NCBI GenBank assembly: GCA_016288755.1
Contig: JAEELE010000137.1
Location: 62,001-126,000 of the forward strand
Reading direction: 5' to 3'
DNA: 64,000 nt
Source of the DNA: Oscillospiraceae bacterium
GTDB taxonomy: Bacteria; Bacillota; Clostridia; Oscillospirales; Ruminococcaceae
Shown: positions 9,640-18,948 of the stretch, piece by piece
How the letters are laid out: every line of letters starts with the position of its first letter
Position numbering within the stretch: the stretch's first letter is position 1
Notes under the pieces: generated by a model
What the model was told of the DNA's origin: nothing
The model's input: the letters and a program-made list of their open reading frames with translations, nothing else
The model's database searches: none
Program-made: the position numbers and the translations under genes

Positions 9640-9677
9640 TCCCGGGAAGAAACGTACACAGCAGCTCACCGCTCCGT

Positions 9678-9772
9678 GCACGAGTCTCACAATTCAAAGC
9701 CGCACCGGAATGCAGATGCATTCAGTATGTTGACACGGCTGCTCGCAATGAGCCTGTTACTCCCCCGTACCG
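9678..9772 (-). ncRNA. yybP-ykoY manganese riboswitch
   Basis: Minus strand 'GUACGGGGGAGUAACAGGC...GUGUCAACAUACUGAAUGC...CCGGUGCGGCUUUGAAUUGUGAGACUCGUGC': GGGGAGUA, UCAACAUAC and closing GAGACUCGUGC fit the class; P1 pairs GUACGGG with CUCGUGC; sits directly before mntP. Confidence 0.88.
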
Positions 9773-9776
9773 TCCT

Positions 9777-9805
9777 ATTATAGCAAAAGCAGCCCGAAAA
9801 GTCAA
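9777..9805 (-). promoter_or_regulatory. Promoter for riboswitch-mntP
   Basis: TTGACT (9800-9805), 17-nt spacer, TATAAT (9777-9782) on minus strand. Confidence 0.85.
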
Positions 9806-9868
9806 GCCTTTCGCTCCAAAAAGAAACAGACAGCCCCGCATTTTCTGCGATTGCTGTCTGTTTTTGCA

Positions 9869-11914
9869 TTAATCCTCGCCGCCTGCCGCTGCGGTCGTCG
9901 CAACAGTTGCGGAGGTCGCGGGCGGCGCCGCAGTCGTTGCGGGCGGTGCCTGCGTCGTCGATGCGGGCGGCTGCGTGGTCCCGGCATTGCCCTCTGTGGT
10001 CGATGCCGTCGCGCCGGAAACCGACGTCGTGCCAGACGTGGTGTTCGTGCGGCTGGTCGATGCTGTCGTTACGACAGGGTTGTTCGCGTAGTACACGATG
10101 ATCTCATAATCCTTGAGCACGTCGATCTGCGTGCCGACCTTCGGCTCTACGCTGCACACATTGCCGTTTGCAAACTTGTAGTTGACCGTTGCCTTATAGA
10201 TAACGGACTGCTTCGCGCCGTTCGCATTGGTCGTTGTTGTCGTGGTCGTCGTCTCAGCTGCGGAGCTGTCTTTCTTATTCTTGTTGCCCTCTGCCTTCTT
10301 CGAGGTCGCACCGCCGTCGATGCCCTTGACAAAGCCGAGCTCCTCGAGCTTATCCAGATAGGTCTGCAGCTTGTAGCCGTGATAATCCGGAAGCACCTTC
10401 AGCGAGGTGCCGCGGCTGACCTGCACCTTCACCGTGCTGCCGCTCATGAACGGCGTACCGGGCTCCAGCTCCTGCCAGACGATCTGGTCCTTCGGCTCGG
10501 TTTCGCTGAACACATATTCGACGTCCATTTCGAGGAAGCCTGCCATCTCGTCGCGCTTGATCGGATAATTCATGCCGACCAGCTCGGGCATCACGGCGTC
10601 ACTGACGGGACCGCGGGTCGTTTCAGCGGTCTGTGCCGTCACAACATTGTCCTGCACGGACGACCAGCCGGAGCTGCCTGCTGCTGTGCTGTTCCCGTTC
10701 TGGGCGCTCCAGATCTGCATGAATGCGAGCACCACGAGCGTCACGATCGCGATAAACAGAAATGCGATCAGCAGCGGCGCGCGGACGCGCTCGAGCACGG
10801 ATGGCTCCTGCTGCTTCGGTCTGCTCTGCTGCTGCCGCGGCTGGTGCGGCTGCGCGACATGCTCGATACGGCGCTCCGAATCGGCTGCAGGCTGCTTTGT
10901 CTGCACATCCGGCACACGGAAGGGCATTGTCGCATCGGTGCGCTCCTCGCTCTCTGCGGGAGCGTCCTCGAAGAGCTGCGTCACCAGATCGGTCACGTTC
11001 TGGATGCGCTTTTCGTAATCGAGCGTCAGACCCTTCATGATGGCAGCGGAGACATTCTCCGGCACATGCGGGTTGACCTCTGCGGGCGGAATCAGGTCGT
11101 CGTAATCCTGTCTGGTGTTGGCATCCGTCGCCCGGCATCCCGTGAGGATGCGGTAGAGCACCGAGCAGATGCCGTAAACATCGGTCCATGTGCCCTGTCT
11201 GCGGTCGGCATAATACTGCTCCGGTGCGGCATAGCCGTCAAAGAGCTCGCTTGCAAGCTCGGTATCCTTCGTGCGCACCGAGGAGATGCAGAAGCCGCAC
11301 AGCTTGAGCTCCCCCTTGTCGGTCACATAGATCGTTTCCGGGCTGATGCCGCGGTGCAGCACGCCTGCATTGTGCAGCAGGCTCAGGGATGTGAAAAACG
11401 GCGGAAAAATGCGCTTGACCGTCGTCCAGCTCAGCTCGCCGGCATTCTCCTTGAGATATTCGAGCAGCGTTCTGCCCTCGAGATACTCATAAACTGCGTA
11501 GGTCGTGTTATTTTCCGAGATCAGATCGAGAGCCGGATTCAGGTGGCTCAGGCTGCGCAGCCGCGCCAGCGCCTTATTCAGCTCGGTATATTCTGCCATC
11601 AGCGCCTTATACTGCGCCAGATGCTCACGCTCGACATTGATCAGTGTGCTGTCCTGAACACGGCTGCAGATCTGCTCGGGCATATACTCCCGCACCAGGA
11701 CCTTGCATCCGACTGTCTGATCAAAGGCAAGATATGTGATACCCTCACCGTTGGACTCCAGGGCTTTTCCGATCAGGTACCGTTCACGCAGAACCGTGCC
11801 GGGCTTCAGCTGGCATGCCAGTATCGCAGCATCCTGCGAATAGCCGCAGTGCGGGCAGACCGTGCTGCCATCGAGCGGCTCCATGCAGCCGTAGCACAAT
11901 TTCTGTTCACTCAT
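9869..11914 (-). CDS. Zinc-ribbon / protein-kinase-like / PASTA membrane protein; probable pseudokinase
   Basis: N-terminal CYGC...CPHC zinc ribbon; kinase fold with 'GYAAPEQYYADRRQGTWTDVYGICSVLYRILTG'; TM 'LLIAFLFIAIVTLVVLAFMQIW'; C-terminal PASTA-like repeats 'PELVGMNYPIKRDEMAGFLEMDVEYVFSE...QELEPGTPFMSGSTVKVQVSRG'. Catalytic motifs are degenerate (see findings). Confidence 0.85.
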   Translation of the reverse strand: MSEQKLCYGCMEPLDGSTVCPHCGYSQDAAILACQLKPGTVLRERYLIGKALESNGEGITYLAFDQTVGCKVLVREYMPEQICSRVQDSTLINVEREHLAQYKALMAEYTELNKALARLRSLSHLNPALDLISENNTTYAVYEYLEGRTLLEYLKENAGELSWTTVKRIFPPFFTSLSLLHNAGVLHRGISPETIYVTDKGELKLCGFCISSVRTKDTELASELFDGYAAPEQYYADRRQGTWTDVYGICSVLYRILTGCRATDANTRQDYDDLIPPAEVNPHVPENVSAAIMKGLTLDYEKRIQNVTDLVTQLFEDAPAESEERTDATMPFRVPDVQTKQPAADSERRIEHVAQPHQPRQQQSRPKQQEPSVLERVRAPLLIAFLFIAIVTLVVLAFMQIWSAQNGNSTAAGSSGWSSVQDNVVTAQTAETTRGPVSDAVMPELVGMNYPIKRDEMAGFLEMDVEYVFSETEPKDQIVWQELEPGTPFMSGSTVKVQVSRGTSLKVLPDYHGYKLQTYLDKLEELGFVKGIDGGATSKKAEGNKNKKDSSAAETTTTTTTTNANGAKQSVIYKATVNYKFANGNVCSVEPKVGTQIDVLKDYEIIVYYANNPVVTTASTSRTNTTSGTTSVSGATASTTEGNAGTTQPPASTTQAPPATTAAPPATSATVATTAAAGGED

Positions 11915-12130
11915 TGCCCCATCTCCTTCCTTACCCGGGCATTCAAGCGGATTCCGCAGCGGAAACCGCGCACGGGTCACTTATCCGATTTACCAAAGTA
12001 TATTTTATCAGGAAAACAGCCGTATGTCAATGATTTTGGCTCCGAAACACCGTTTTGCTTTCAAATTGTAGCAATTCTGTAACGATTTTCGGCAGTATGC
12101 ACAAATCCGGTACGACGTTTTTGTGCAGCA

Positions 12131-12967
12131 TCACGATGAGCTCCGCGGTGCCAGTACGCCGCTGATCATGTCGATGCGCGCTTCACTGATATTGGTCAGC
12201 ACGCCGTTCTGATCCCATGTCGCCGTGATGACATAGCAGACCTGATCCTTGCTCTCGCCGTCCTTGTAGCAATAGCGATAATCGCGCACCTGCGTGTGAT
12301 CGGAGCGATAGCTGATGCTGTAGGGCTCGAGCCCGAGTGCCTCCTCCGTGCGGACGATATCGGAGCCGTTGGGCGCCGTGTGCGGGTCGAGATAGGATTT
12401 GCGCTCCTTGCCGCAGACGTTCTTCTCCAGCTGCTCGTAATTATAATAGGTCACCGAGGAGAGCGTTTCGCCCTCTGCCGCACAGACGATCACCCACTCC
12501 GGCATATGCACGCCCTGCACCTTGCAGCTGCGGGGGCTCTCTGCGATATAGGCGTTCTGTGGGATCACCGCATTGACATAGCCGTTCTCCGAACGCCCGT
12601 GGAGCTTGACGCTGCCGGTGTTCTCCGCGGCAGCCATCGTGCCGCCGAGCGCCGCCGAGAGCTCCTGTGCAAAGCGCTTGCCGTCATTGCGCCTGTGCCG
12701 TATGACCAGCACGATCGCGAGCACAAGAATCAGAACCGCCGCTGCGGCAATGATCATCAGCACGCGCTTGAACTTGCCGCCGCTGCGCTCCTTTTTCGTC
12801 TTCGTGGGCTTTGCGGATTCCCTGACCTTCTCCTTCGCGCGGGAAGCCTCCCGATTCTTCTCGCCGCGCCCCTCCGGCTTTTCGCCGCCGTCGGGCAGCT
12901 CAGACAGCCCCTCAGAGAAATACCGCTCCATAGAATAGTCCTGCGTATCTTCAATCCGATCTGACAT
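12131..12967 (-). CDS. Single-pass membrane protein of unknown function
   Basis: Charged N-terminus, TM 'VLMIIAAAAVLILVLAIVLVI', extracellular C-terminal part. Confidence 0.72.
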   Translation of the reverse strand: MSDRIEDTQDYSMERYFSEGLSELPDGGEKPEGRGEKNREASRAKEKVRESAKPTKTKKERSGGKFKRVLMIIAAAAVLILVLAIVLVIRHRRNDGKRFAQELSAALGGTMAAAENTGSVKLHGRSENGYVNAVIPQNAYIAESPRSCKVQGVHMPEWVIVCAAEGETLSSVTYYNYEQLEKNVCGKERKSYLDPHTAPNGSDIVRTEEALGLEPYSISYRSDHTQVRDYRYCYKDGESKDQVCYVITATWDQNGVLTNISEARIDMISGVLAPRSSS

Positions 12968-12994
12968 CGTAGCTTCCTCCCGTTTGTTAATCGG

Positions 12995-14260
12995 TCACAG
13001 CGTCAGCAGACCCGCATTGCACATGAACTGTGCCGCGGTCAGAACGCCGAGCTTGCCGCTGCCGTAGGTCAGCCCGCCCTGCAGGTAGACCGCATAGGGC
13101 TCGCGCATCGGTCCGTCGGCGGAGAGCTCGATCGACGCGCCGCCGGTAAAGGTTCCCGCTGCCATGATTACCTTGGATTCGTAGCCGGGCATATCCCAAG
13201 CCTCCGGCGTCACATAGGAATCGACCGGAGAGCCCGCCTGAATGCCCGCGCAGAATGCCTCCATCGCCTTCGGCTCGCGCAGCTTCAGCACGGTGATGAT
13301 ATCCCCTGCCGCACGGCTGGGATCGGGCAGGCATTCATAACCGAGCATTCCGAACAGTGATGCCGCAAACGCACCGGTCTTACGCGCATTCGCGACGACC
13401 TCGGGCGCCATGAACAGCCCGAGATACATCTCTCTGCACTGATTGAGCGAGCAGCCGACCTCCTTGCCCATGCCGACACAGGTCAGACGGTAGGCGCACT
13501 GCTCCACGAGCCAAGCCTTTCCGGCGATATAGCCGCCGGTCTGTGCGATGCCGCCGCCCGGATTTTTGATCAGAGATCCGATAATGAGATCGGCGCCGGC
13601 ATCGGTCGGCTCGTCATAATCAACGAATTCGCCGTAGCAGTTGTCGACCATGATAATTGCATCGGTGTTGACCGCACGCACGGTCTTCACGATCTGTGCG
13701 ATATCGGCAACAGACAGCGCCGGGCGGAGCGAATAACCGCGGGAGCGCTGCAGATAGACGACTCTCGCGCACTTGACCGCGTGCGGGATCGCGTCATAAT
13801 CCGGCGTACCGTCCCCGGTCAGATCGCACTGCGCATAGGAGATGCCGAAATCCGCCAGAGAGCCGTTGCCCTTGCCGCGGATGCCGATGACCTCCTCAAG
13901 CGTATCATAGGGCGCGCCGGTAACGCTGACCATTTTGTCGCCGGTGCGCAGCACGCCGAAGAGCGCCGTCGAGAGCGCATGCGTCCCCGAGACGAACTGG
14001 TGCCGCACGAGGGCATCCTCCGTGTGAAACACGTCTGCCCAGACGCGGTCGAGCTTATCGCGCCCGACGTCGTCATAGCCGTAGCCGTTTGCGCCTGCAA
14101 AGCAAGCCGCAGAGACCTGATTGAGCTGGAATGCGCGCAGCACCTTCGCGCTTGCGTGCTGCGAGACCGCGTCGATCGCCGCAAACTGCTCTGCGGCGGC
14201 GGCTTCGGCCTCCTTTGCCGCCTGCAGCAGACGGGGGTCAAAATCAAATACCGAATTCAA
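12995..14260 (-). CDS. Methionine gamma-lyase-like / 'aluminium resistance' PLP-dependent protein
   Basis: 'HQFVSGTHALSTALFGVLRTGDKMVSVTGAPYDTLEEVIGIRG', 'GSLIKNPGGGIAQTGGYIAGK' PLP-lysine region. Confidence 0.88.
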   Translation of the reverse strand: MNSVFDFDPRLLQAAKEAEAAAAEQFAAIDAVSQHASAKVLRAFQLNQVSAACFAGANGYGYDDVGRDKLDRVWADVFHTEDALVRHQFVSGTHALSTALFGVLRTGDKMVSVTGAPYDTLEEVIGIRGKGNGSLADFGISYAQCDLTGDGTPDYDAIPHAVKCARVVYLQRSRGYSLRPALSVADIAQIVKTVRAVNTDAIIMVDNCYGEFVDYDEPTDAGADLIIGSLIKNPGGGIAQTGGYIAGKAWLVEQCAYRLTCVGMGKEVGCSLNQCREMYLGLFMAPEVVANARKTGAFAASLFGMLGYECLPDPSRAAGDIITVLKLREPKAMEAFCAGIQAGSPVDSYVTPEAWDMPGYESKVIMAAGTFTGGASIELSADGPMREPYAVYLQGGLTYGSGKLGVLTAAQFMCNAGLLTL

Positions 14261-14368
14261 AATGTCACTTCCTGTTCCCTTTATACAGAATACAGATTGA
14301 TTGCTTTCAGATGCAGCGGGGCTTGGGATCTTTGCCGGTTCAGAAGCTGTCCGCGCAGCGGGATACTC

Positions 14369-15166
14369 TTACAGAATGCCCTTTCCGCCGTCGGGGTCGC
14401 CCGGATGCAGCCGTTCCCACACAAATTCCGATTCGAGGAGCGTGAAGCCGATCTCCTCATAGAAGCTCTTGCGGATATCGAGTGCATAGAGGATGCCGTC
14501 CTTGCCGCGTGCCGCAAGGTCGTTTGCGATCCAGTGCAGAAAGTCGCGGGCATAGCCCTTCCCGCGCGCAGAGCGCTTTGTCGCGACCTGCCCGATCAGC
14601 ACATGGTTCTCGTAGTCGTAGATCGCAGTTGCGGCAGTCACGCCGAAATAGGTATAGCAGTGCCGCAGACCGCGCCGCACCATGTGCGAGGTGTCGGTCA
14701 GCCACATGTCATAGGCGATGATATTCGGAAAACCCTCCGAGAGAATCGTATACACATCGTCGAGCTTCGGGTCGCGGCAGACCTCTTCGTCGCGGAAGAG
14801 CGGCGAGACCGGTGCGGGATTGAGCCCGAACACATAGCGGGGCAGTGCCGAATAATTGCGGAGAACGAGCCCGGAGAGCAGTGTTCCGCTGCCCTCGATG
14901 CGAAACGGCTGGTGCATCTCCGCGAACAGAGACAGCTCCTGCGCGGCTTCCTCATCCCCGGAGAAATCCGCCTGCGTCGAGACCAGCAGTGTGCTGTTCT
15001 GCAGCATGAGCCATGCGGTCCTGCCGCATGATTTGAGCGTAAAAAAACGGCAGTAGGCAAAGTCTGTGCCGTATGCGGCGAGATTGCTCAGCATCTTGCG
15101 CCCGTAGTGGCATTTTGCCAGCATTTGCAGATCAAGCCGCCGCGGCTCTGTGACCTGTGTAATCAT
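14369..15166 (-). CDS. GNAT family N-acetyltransferase
   Basis: 'HVLIGQVATKRSARGKGYARDFLHWIANDLAARGKDGILYAL' motif A. Confidence 0.85.
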   Translation of the reverse strand: MITQVTEPRRLDLQMLAKCHYGRKMLSNLAAYGTDFAYCRFFTLKSCGRTAWLMLQNSTLLVSTQADFSGDEEAAQELSLFAEMHQPFRIEGSGTLLSGLVLRNYSALPRYVFGLNPAPVSPLFRDEEVCRDPKLDDVYTILSEGFPNIIAYDMWLTDTSHMVRRGLRHCYTYFGVTAATAIYDYENHVLIGQVATKRSARGKGYARDFLHWIANDLAARGKDGILYALDIRKSFYEEIGFTLLESEFVWERLHPGDPDGGKGIL

Positions 15167-16221
15167 AGTTCGCCCTCAAAATCCGACCGCAGCGTCAGCA
15201 TCAGCAGCTCCGCGAGCCTTTCGCACGCCTCCGCATCGGAGAGCCGGATGACTGACACCGGCGCATGAAGATACCGGCACGGCACCGAGACCGCGAGCAC
15301 GCGCACACCGTTTCCGGCATGCTGAATCGCGCCTGCGTCATTGCCGCCCGCGATTTTTTTCTTCGTCTGCCACGGGATGCCGTTTTTCTCACAGCACGCG
15401 GTCGCGTGGTCATAGAGTGCCTTGTCGTAGATCGTGCGTCCGTCAATAAACGAGATCACCGCGCCATTCCCGAGCTCGCAGACGCGCTCTGTGCCGTGCG
15501 AATCGGGCAGATCGGCGGCAGTGGTCGCTTCAAAGATCACGGCGATCTCGGGCTGAACGGCATTCGCCGCAACGCCCGCGCCGCGCAGCCCGACCTCCTC
15601 CTGCACAACAAACGCAAAGTCCGTGTCATATTCCGCGTTCTCTGCATATTTGCGGATGAGAACGAGCAGGATCAGGCAGCCGAAGCGGTCGTCGATTGCC
15701 TTTGCCGCGTAGGAGCCGTCACCGAATGTCATCGGCTCGGTGTCGAAATAGATGATGTCCCCGGGCGAAACCAGCGCCGCGGTCTTTTCGCGGGATGCAG
15801 TGCCGATGTCGCAGTACAGCGCGGAAAAATCCGCGGGCTGCGTGCGCTCGGCTTTGCTCAGATGATGCACCGGCTTTGTGCCGATCACGCCGTGAATCTG
15901 ATCGCTGCCGACCAGCACCTGCCGCCCGATCACCGCTGCCGCGCTGATGCCGCCGACTGCGCCGAAGGAGAGCGTGCCGTCGCCGTTCAGCTCCGTCACC
16001 ATGAGCGCGACTTCATCTAAATGCGCAGAAAACATCACTTTATGCTTCGGGCGTTTTTCTCCGGTGATATGCACAAGCACATTGCCCAGCCGGTCAACCG
16101 TCACGGCACTGTCCGGCACGCCTGCTTTCTTCAGTTCATCGAGGATATATGCGCGCACCGCATGTTCTCTGCCGGAGGTCCCGCAGAGGGTGCAGAGCGT
16201 ATTCAGTTCGTTGATATTCAT
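15163..16221 (-). CDS. M42 family aminopeptidase (copy 1)
   Basis: 'FSAHLDEVALMVTEL', 'AIDDRFGCLILL', 'VVQEEVGLRGAGVAA' M42 motifs. Confidence 0.9.
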   Translation of the reverse strand: MNINELNTLCTLCGTSGREHAVRAYILDELKKAGVPDSAVTVDRLGNVLVHITGEKRPKHKVMFSAHLDEVALMVTELNGDGTLSFGAVGGISAAAVIGRQVLVGSDQIHGVIGTKPVHHLSKAERTQPADFSALYCDIGTASREKTAALVSPGDIIYFDTEPMTFGDGSYAAKAIDDRFGCLILLVLIRKYAENAEYDTDFAFVVQEEVGLRGAGVAANAVQPEIAVIFEATTAADLPDSHGTERVCELGNGAVISFIDGRTIYDKALYDHATACCEKNGIPWQTKKKIAGGNDAGAIQHAGNGVRVLAVSVPCRYLHAPVSVIRLSDAEACERLAELLMLTLRSDFEGEL

Positions 16222-17246
16222 GCCTTGCCGCACTCCTTTGCGTATTCTGCAAGCAGCCTTGCGGTTTGTTCAATATCTCTCATATCGGCGATCTCGACCG
16301 GTGTGTGCATATTTCGGATCGGGAATGAGACCGTGCCTGCCGCGCAGCCGTCCGGCGCCAGTGCGAGATTGTCGGCGTCGGTGCCGGTGCCCTCGGGCAT
16401 CACCTCGATCTGATACGGGATGCCGCAGCGCACAGCAGTACCGATCAGCGCCTCCGAGAGCGCCTGATCGAGCATCGGCGAAACACCGATCGCAGGACCG
16501 CCGCCAATCTGAAAGCATTCGTCGGAATCGTCGTGCTGGACGGCGAAGGTCGAGTCCACCGCGATCGCGAAATCTGGGTGCTCGGTCTGTGCCGCGATGA
16601 TCGCGCCGCGCCCGCCGCGCTCCTCCTGCCCGCTGAACACAAAGGTCACGTTACAGGGCAGCGCGGGTTCCTCGGCAAGCAGTTCTGCCGTGAGCAGCAG
16701 CGCCGCAGCGCCCGCACGGTCATCCAGCGCCGGACCGGTGATCAGACCGTTCCCGAGCGGCTTGCAGGTCTCCGCATAATATACGGCGTCTCCCTGCCGG
16801 ACGAGCTGCCGCACGGCATCGCCGTCCGCAAAGCCGAGGTCGACGCAGAGCATGGATTCCTCCGGCACTGCCTGCTCGCCCTTCAGCAGATGCGGCGGCA
16901 GAATGGAGATCACGCCGGGCAGCACACGCTCCTTTGTGTGCACAGAGACAGCGCGTCCGAGCAGAATGCGCCGGTCAATGCCGCCGACCGCACCGATGCG
17001 CAGAAAGCCGTCTGCCGTGATATCGGTGACCAGAAAGCCGACCTGATCGAGATGCGCACAGAACAGCAGCACAGGCTTCTCCGGGTCGCTGCCCAGATGC
17101 GCCGTCACCGAGCCGCTGCGGAATGCCGCATCGGGAACATACCGCGAAAGCAGCGCCGCAGCCTCCTGCCCGACAGCATTCTCTCTGCCGGTCAGACCGC
17201 GGAGGTCGGCGAGCTGCCGGATCAGTGCAAAGGTTTTTTCGCTCAT
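16218..17246 (-). CDS. M42 family aminopeptidase (copy 2)
   Basis: 'FCAHLDQVGFLVTDI', 'ALDDRAGAAALLLTAE', 'FVFSGQEERGGRGAIIAA'; 4-nt overlap with copy 1. Confidence 0.9.
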   Translation of the reverse strand: MSEKTFALIRQLADLRGLTGRENAVGQEAAALLSRYVPDAAFRSGSVTAHLGSDPEKPVLLFCAHLDQVGFLVTDITADGFLRIGAVGGIDRRILLGRAVSVHTKERVLPGVISILPPHLLKGEQAVPEESMLCVDLGFADGDAVRQLVRQGDAVYYAETCKPLGNGLITGPALDDRAGAAALLLTAELLAEEPALPCNVTFVFSGQEERGGRGAIIAAQTEHPDFAIAVDSTFAVQHDDSDECFQIGGGPAIGVSPMLDQALSEALIGTAVRCGIPYQIEVMPEGTGTDADNLALAPDGCAAGTVSFPIRNMHTPVEIADMRDIEQTARLLAEYAKECGKA

Positions 17247-17452
17247 GCGATCATCTCCCCCTGATATCATTTCGCATAATCATACAATTATATTATATCA
17301 GAGCGACAGCCTAAAAGCAAGAGAACGCGCGGTTTTTGTATCGAATTGACAAAATCGGAGGAAACATGGCATATTTTCATGGTTTCTTTTCCGGCAAAGC
17401 GCGGCGCGCAACGCAAAAACAGTACAAATCCGCGGAAAATTCACAGAACCCC

Positions 17453-17481
17453 TTGCAAAATGCAGCAAATTCCGGTATAAT
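17453..17481 (+). promoter_or_regulatory. Promoter for Xer recombinase gene
   Basis: TTGCAA, 17-nt spacer, TATAAT. Confidence 0.65.
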
Positions 17482-17503
17482 AACATGGAAAGGAAGTGTC
17501 AGA

Positions 17504-18499
17504 ATGAACATAGACCGTTCCGCAAACCCGATGTTTTTCAACGACTATCTGACGCATCTTGACGTGATCCGCGGCCGGTCGCAGCGGACCGTGGCGGAGT
17601 ATTATCACGATAATGCGCTGTTTCTGCGCTGGATGCACTGCACGTTGAAGGGCATCCGCCCGACAGACGGCGAGGAGATCCCGCTGACGGATATCACGGT
17701 CGACGAGCTTTCACAGGTCACCGTTTCCATGCTCTATGATTATATCCGCTATCTGCGCGATACGCGCGGAAACACGCCGCGCTCCGTTTCAAGAAGGCTC
17801 AGCGCCGTGCGCAGTATGTTCAGATTCCTGACGAAGACGCGCGGCTATCTCAGCGCGGACCCCTGCCAGAGCCTTGAGCTGCCCGCCGTCAAGAAGGGAC
17901 TGCCCCGGTTCCTGACCCTCGAGGAAAGCCAGCGGATGCTGGAGAGCACCGAGCAGATGCCCTCCCACGACACACTGCGCGATTACTGCATCGTCACGCT
18001 GTTTCTCAACTGCGGCTTCCGTCTGAGCGAGCTGGTGGGCATGAATGTCAGCGACATCGACTTCTTCAACCGGCAGGTGCGCGTACTCGGAAAGGGCAGC
18101 AAGGAACGCATCGTCTATCTGAATGACGCATGCCTGTCGGCGCTGCACGAATACATCCATTCCCGCGAAAACCCTCCGGAGGAGCCCAGAGCGCTCTTTC
18201 TCAGCCGCAATCACCGCCGGATCAGCCGCCGCAGAGTGCAGCAGATCGTCGAGGAGGCGCTGACGGCAGCCGGGCTATCCGGACGCGGGCTCTCCACGCA
18301 CAAGCTGCGTCACACAGCGGCAACGCTGATGTATCAGTACGGGAAGGTCGATACACTGACGCTGAAGGAAATTCTCGGGCACGCCTCGATTGCGACGACC
18401 GAGATCTATACACATCTCGCGAGCGAGCAGCGGCAGGCTGCAATCGACAGCAACCCGCTCGCCGGAGAGCACCGCCGCACCAAAAACAAGCCGGAATGA
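17504..18499 (+). CDS. Tyrosine recombinase (XerC/XerD type)
   Basis: 'FLNCGFRLSELVGMNVSDID', 'HKLRHTAATLMYQYGKVDTLTLKEILGHASIATTEIYTHL' with R...HxLRH...H...Y tetrad; RBS AAAGGAAG before ATG 17504. Confidence 0.92.
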   Translation: MNIDRSANPMFFNDYLTHLDVIRGRSQRTVAEYYHDNALFLRWMHCTLKGIRPTDGEEIPLTDITVDELSQVTVSMLYDYIRYLRDTRGNTPRSVSRRLSAVRSMFRFLTKTRGYLSADPCQSLELPAVKKGLPRFLTLEESQRMLESTEQMPSHDTLRDYCIVTLFLNCGFRLSELVGMNVSDIDFFNRQVRVLGKGSKERIVYLNDACLSALHEYIHSRENPPEEPRALFLSRNHRRISRRRVQQIVEEALTAAGLSGRGLSTHKLRHTAATLMYQYGKVDTLTLKEILGHASIATTEIYTHLASEQRQAAIDSNPLAGEHRRTKNKPE

Positions 18500-18523
18500 T
18501 CCGGCAGAAGGGAGCTGTTTCCT

Positions 18524-18937
18524 ATGAGCACGAAGGAGATCATTGCCATCATTGCGGCGGTTGCCGCTGTCTGTCTGGTCGTTTGGATCGGGACGCTGCT
18601 CCGCGGCGAAAGCCCGGAGGAATCCGAACCGGGTTCGATCGTGACGACGACCTCTGTCACCACGACCTCAACCAACATCTGGGACAAGCTGCGCGCTGAG
18701 GAAACGACCACGGAGACGACCGATTATTTCTCGCAGGAGGGCTCTGTGCCCGGCGTGCTGACGACAGCGCCGAATCAAGGCGGCAATGTTTCGGGCAGCG
18801 ATGTTCATGTCACGGAAGCATCCAATCCGATGGGCTCTATCTCGATCAGCAGCACCACGACGACTGTCACGACGGTCACAACAACAAAGCCGGTCACAAC
18901 GACGGCGGAAACCGCCTACACCATCGTGATCGGCTGA
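18524..18937 (+). CDS. Membrane-anchored Thr-rich protein of unknown function
   Basis: N-terminal TM 'IIAIIAAVAAVCLVVWIGTLL', then low-complexity Thr tracts (TTTSVTTTSTN, STTTTVTTVTTTKPVTTTAET). Confidence 0.7.
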   Translation: MSTKEIIAIIAAVAAVCLVVWIGTLLRGESPEESEPGSIVTTTSVTTTSTNIWDKLRAEETTTETTDYFSQEGSVPGVLTTAPNQGGNVSGSDVHVTEASNPMGSISISSTTTTVTTVTTTKPVTTTAETAYTIVIG

Positions 18938-18948
18938 GTCGGCGGCAC

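Noticed and set aside
9851-12082. 743-aa plus-strand ORF opposite the PASTA pseudokinase
   Set aside because: Cys/Arg-rich low-complexity translation; the minus strand encodes a clear multi-domain protein.
17504-18499. Tyrosine recombinase as evidence for an integrated element
   Set aside because: Looks like a housekeeping XerC/D-type enzyme; no att repeats, phage genes or integration module nearby.
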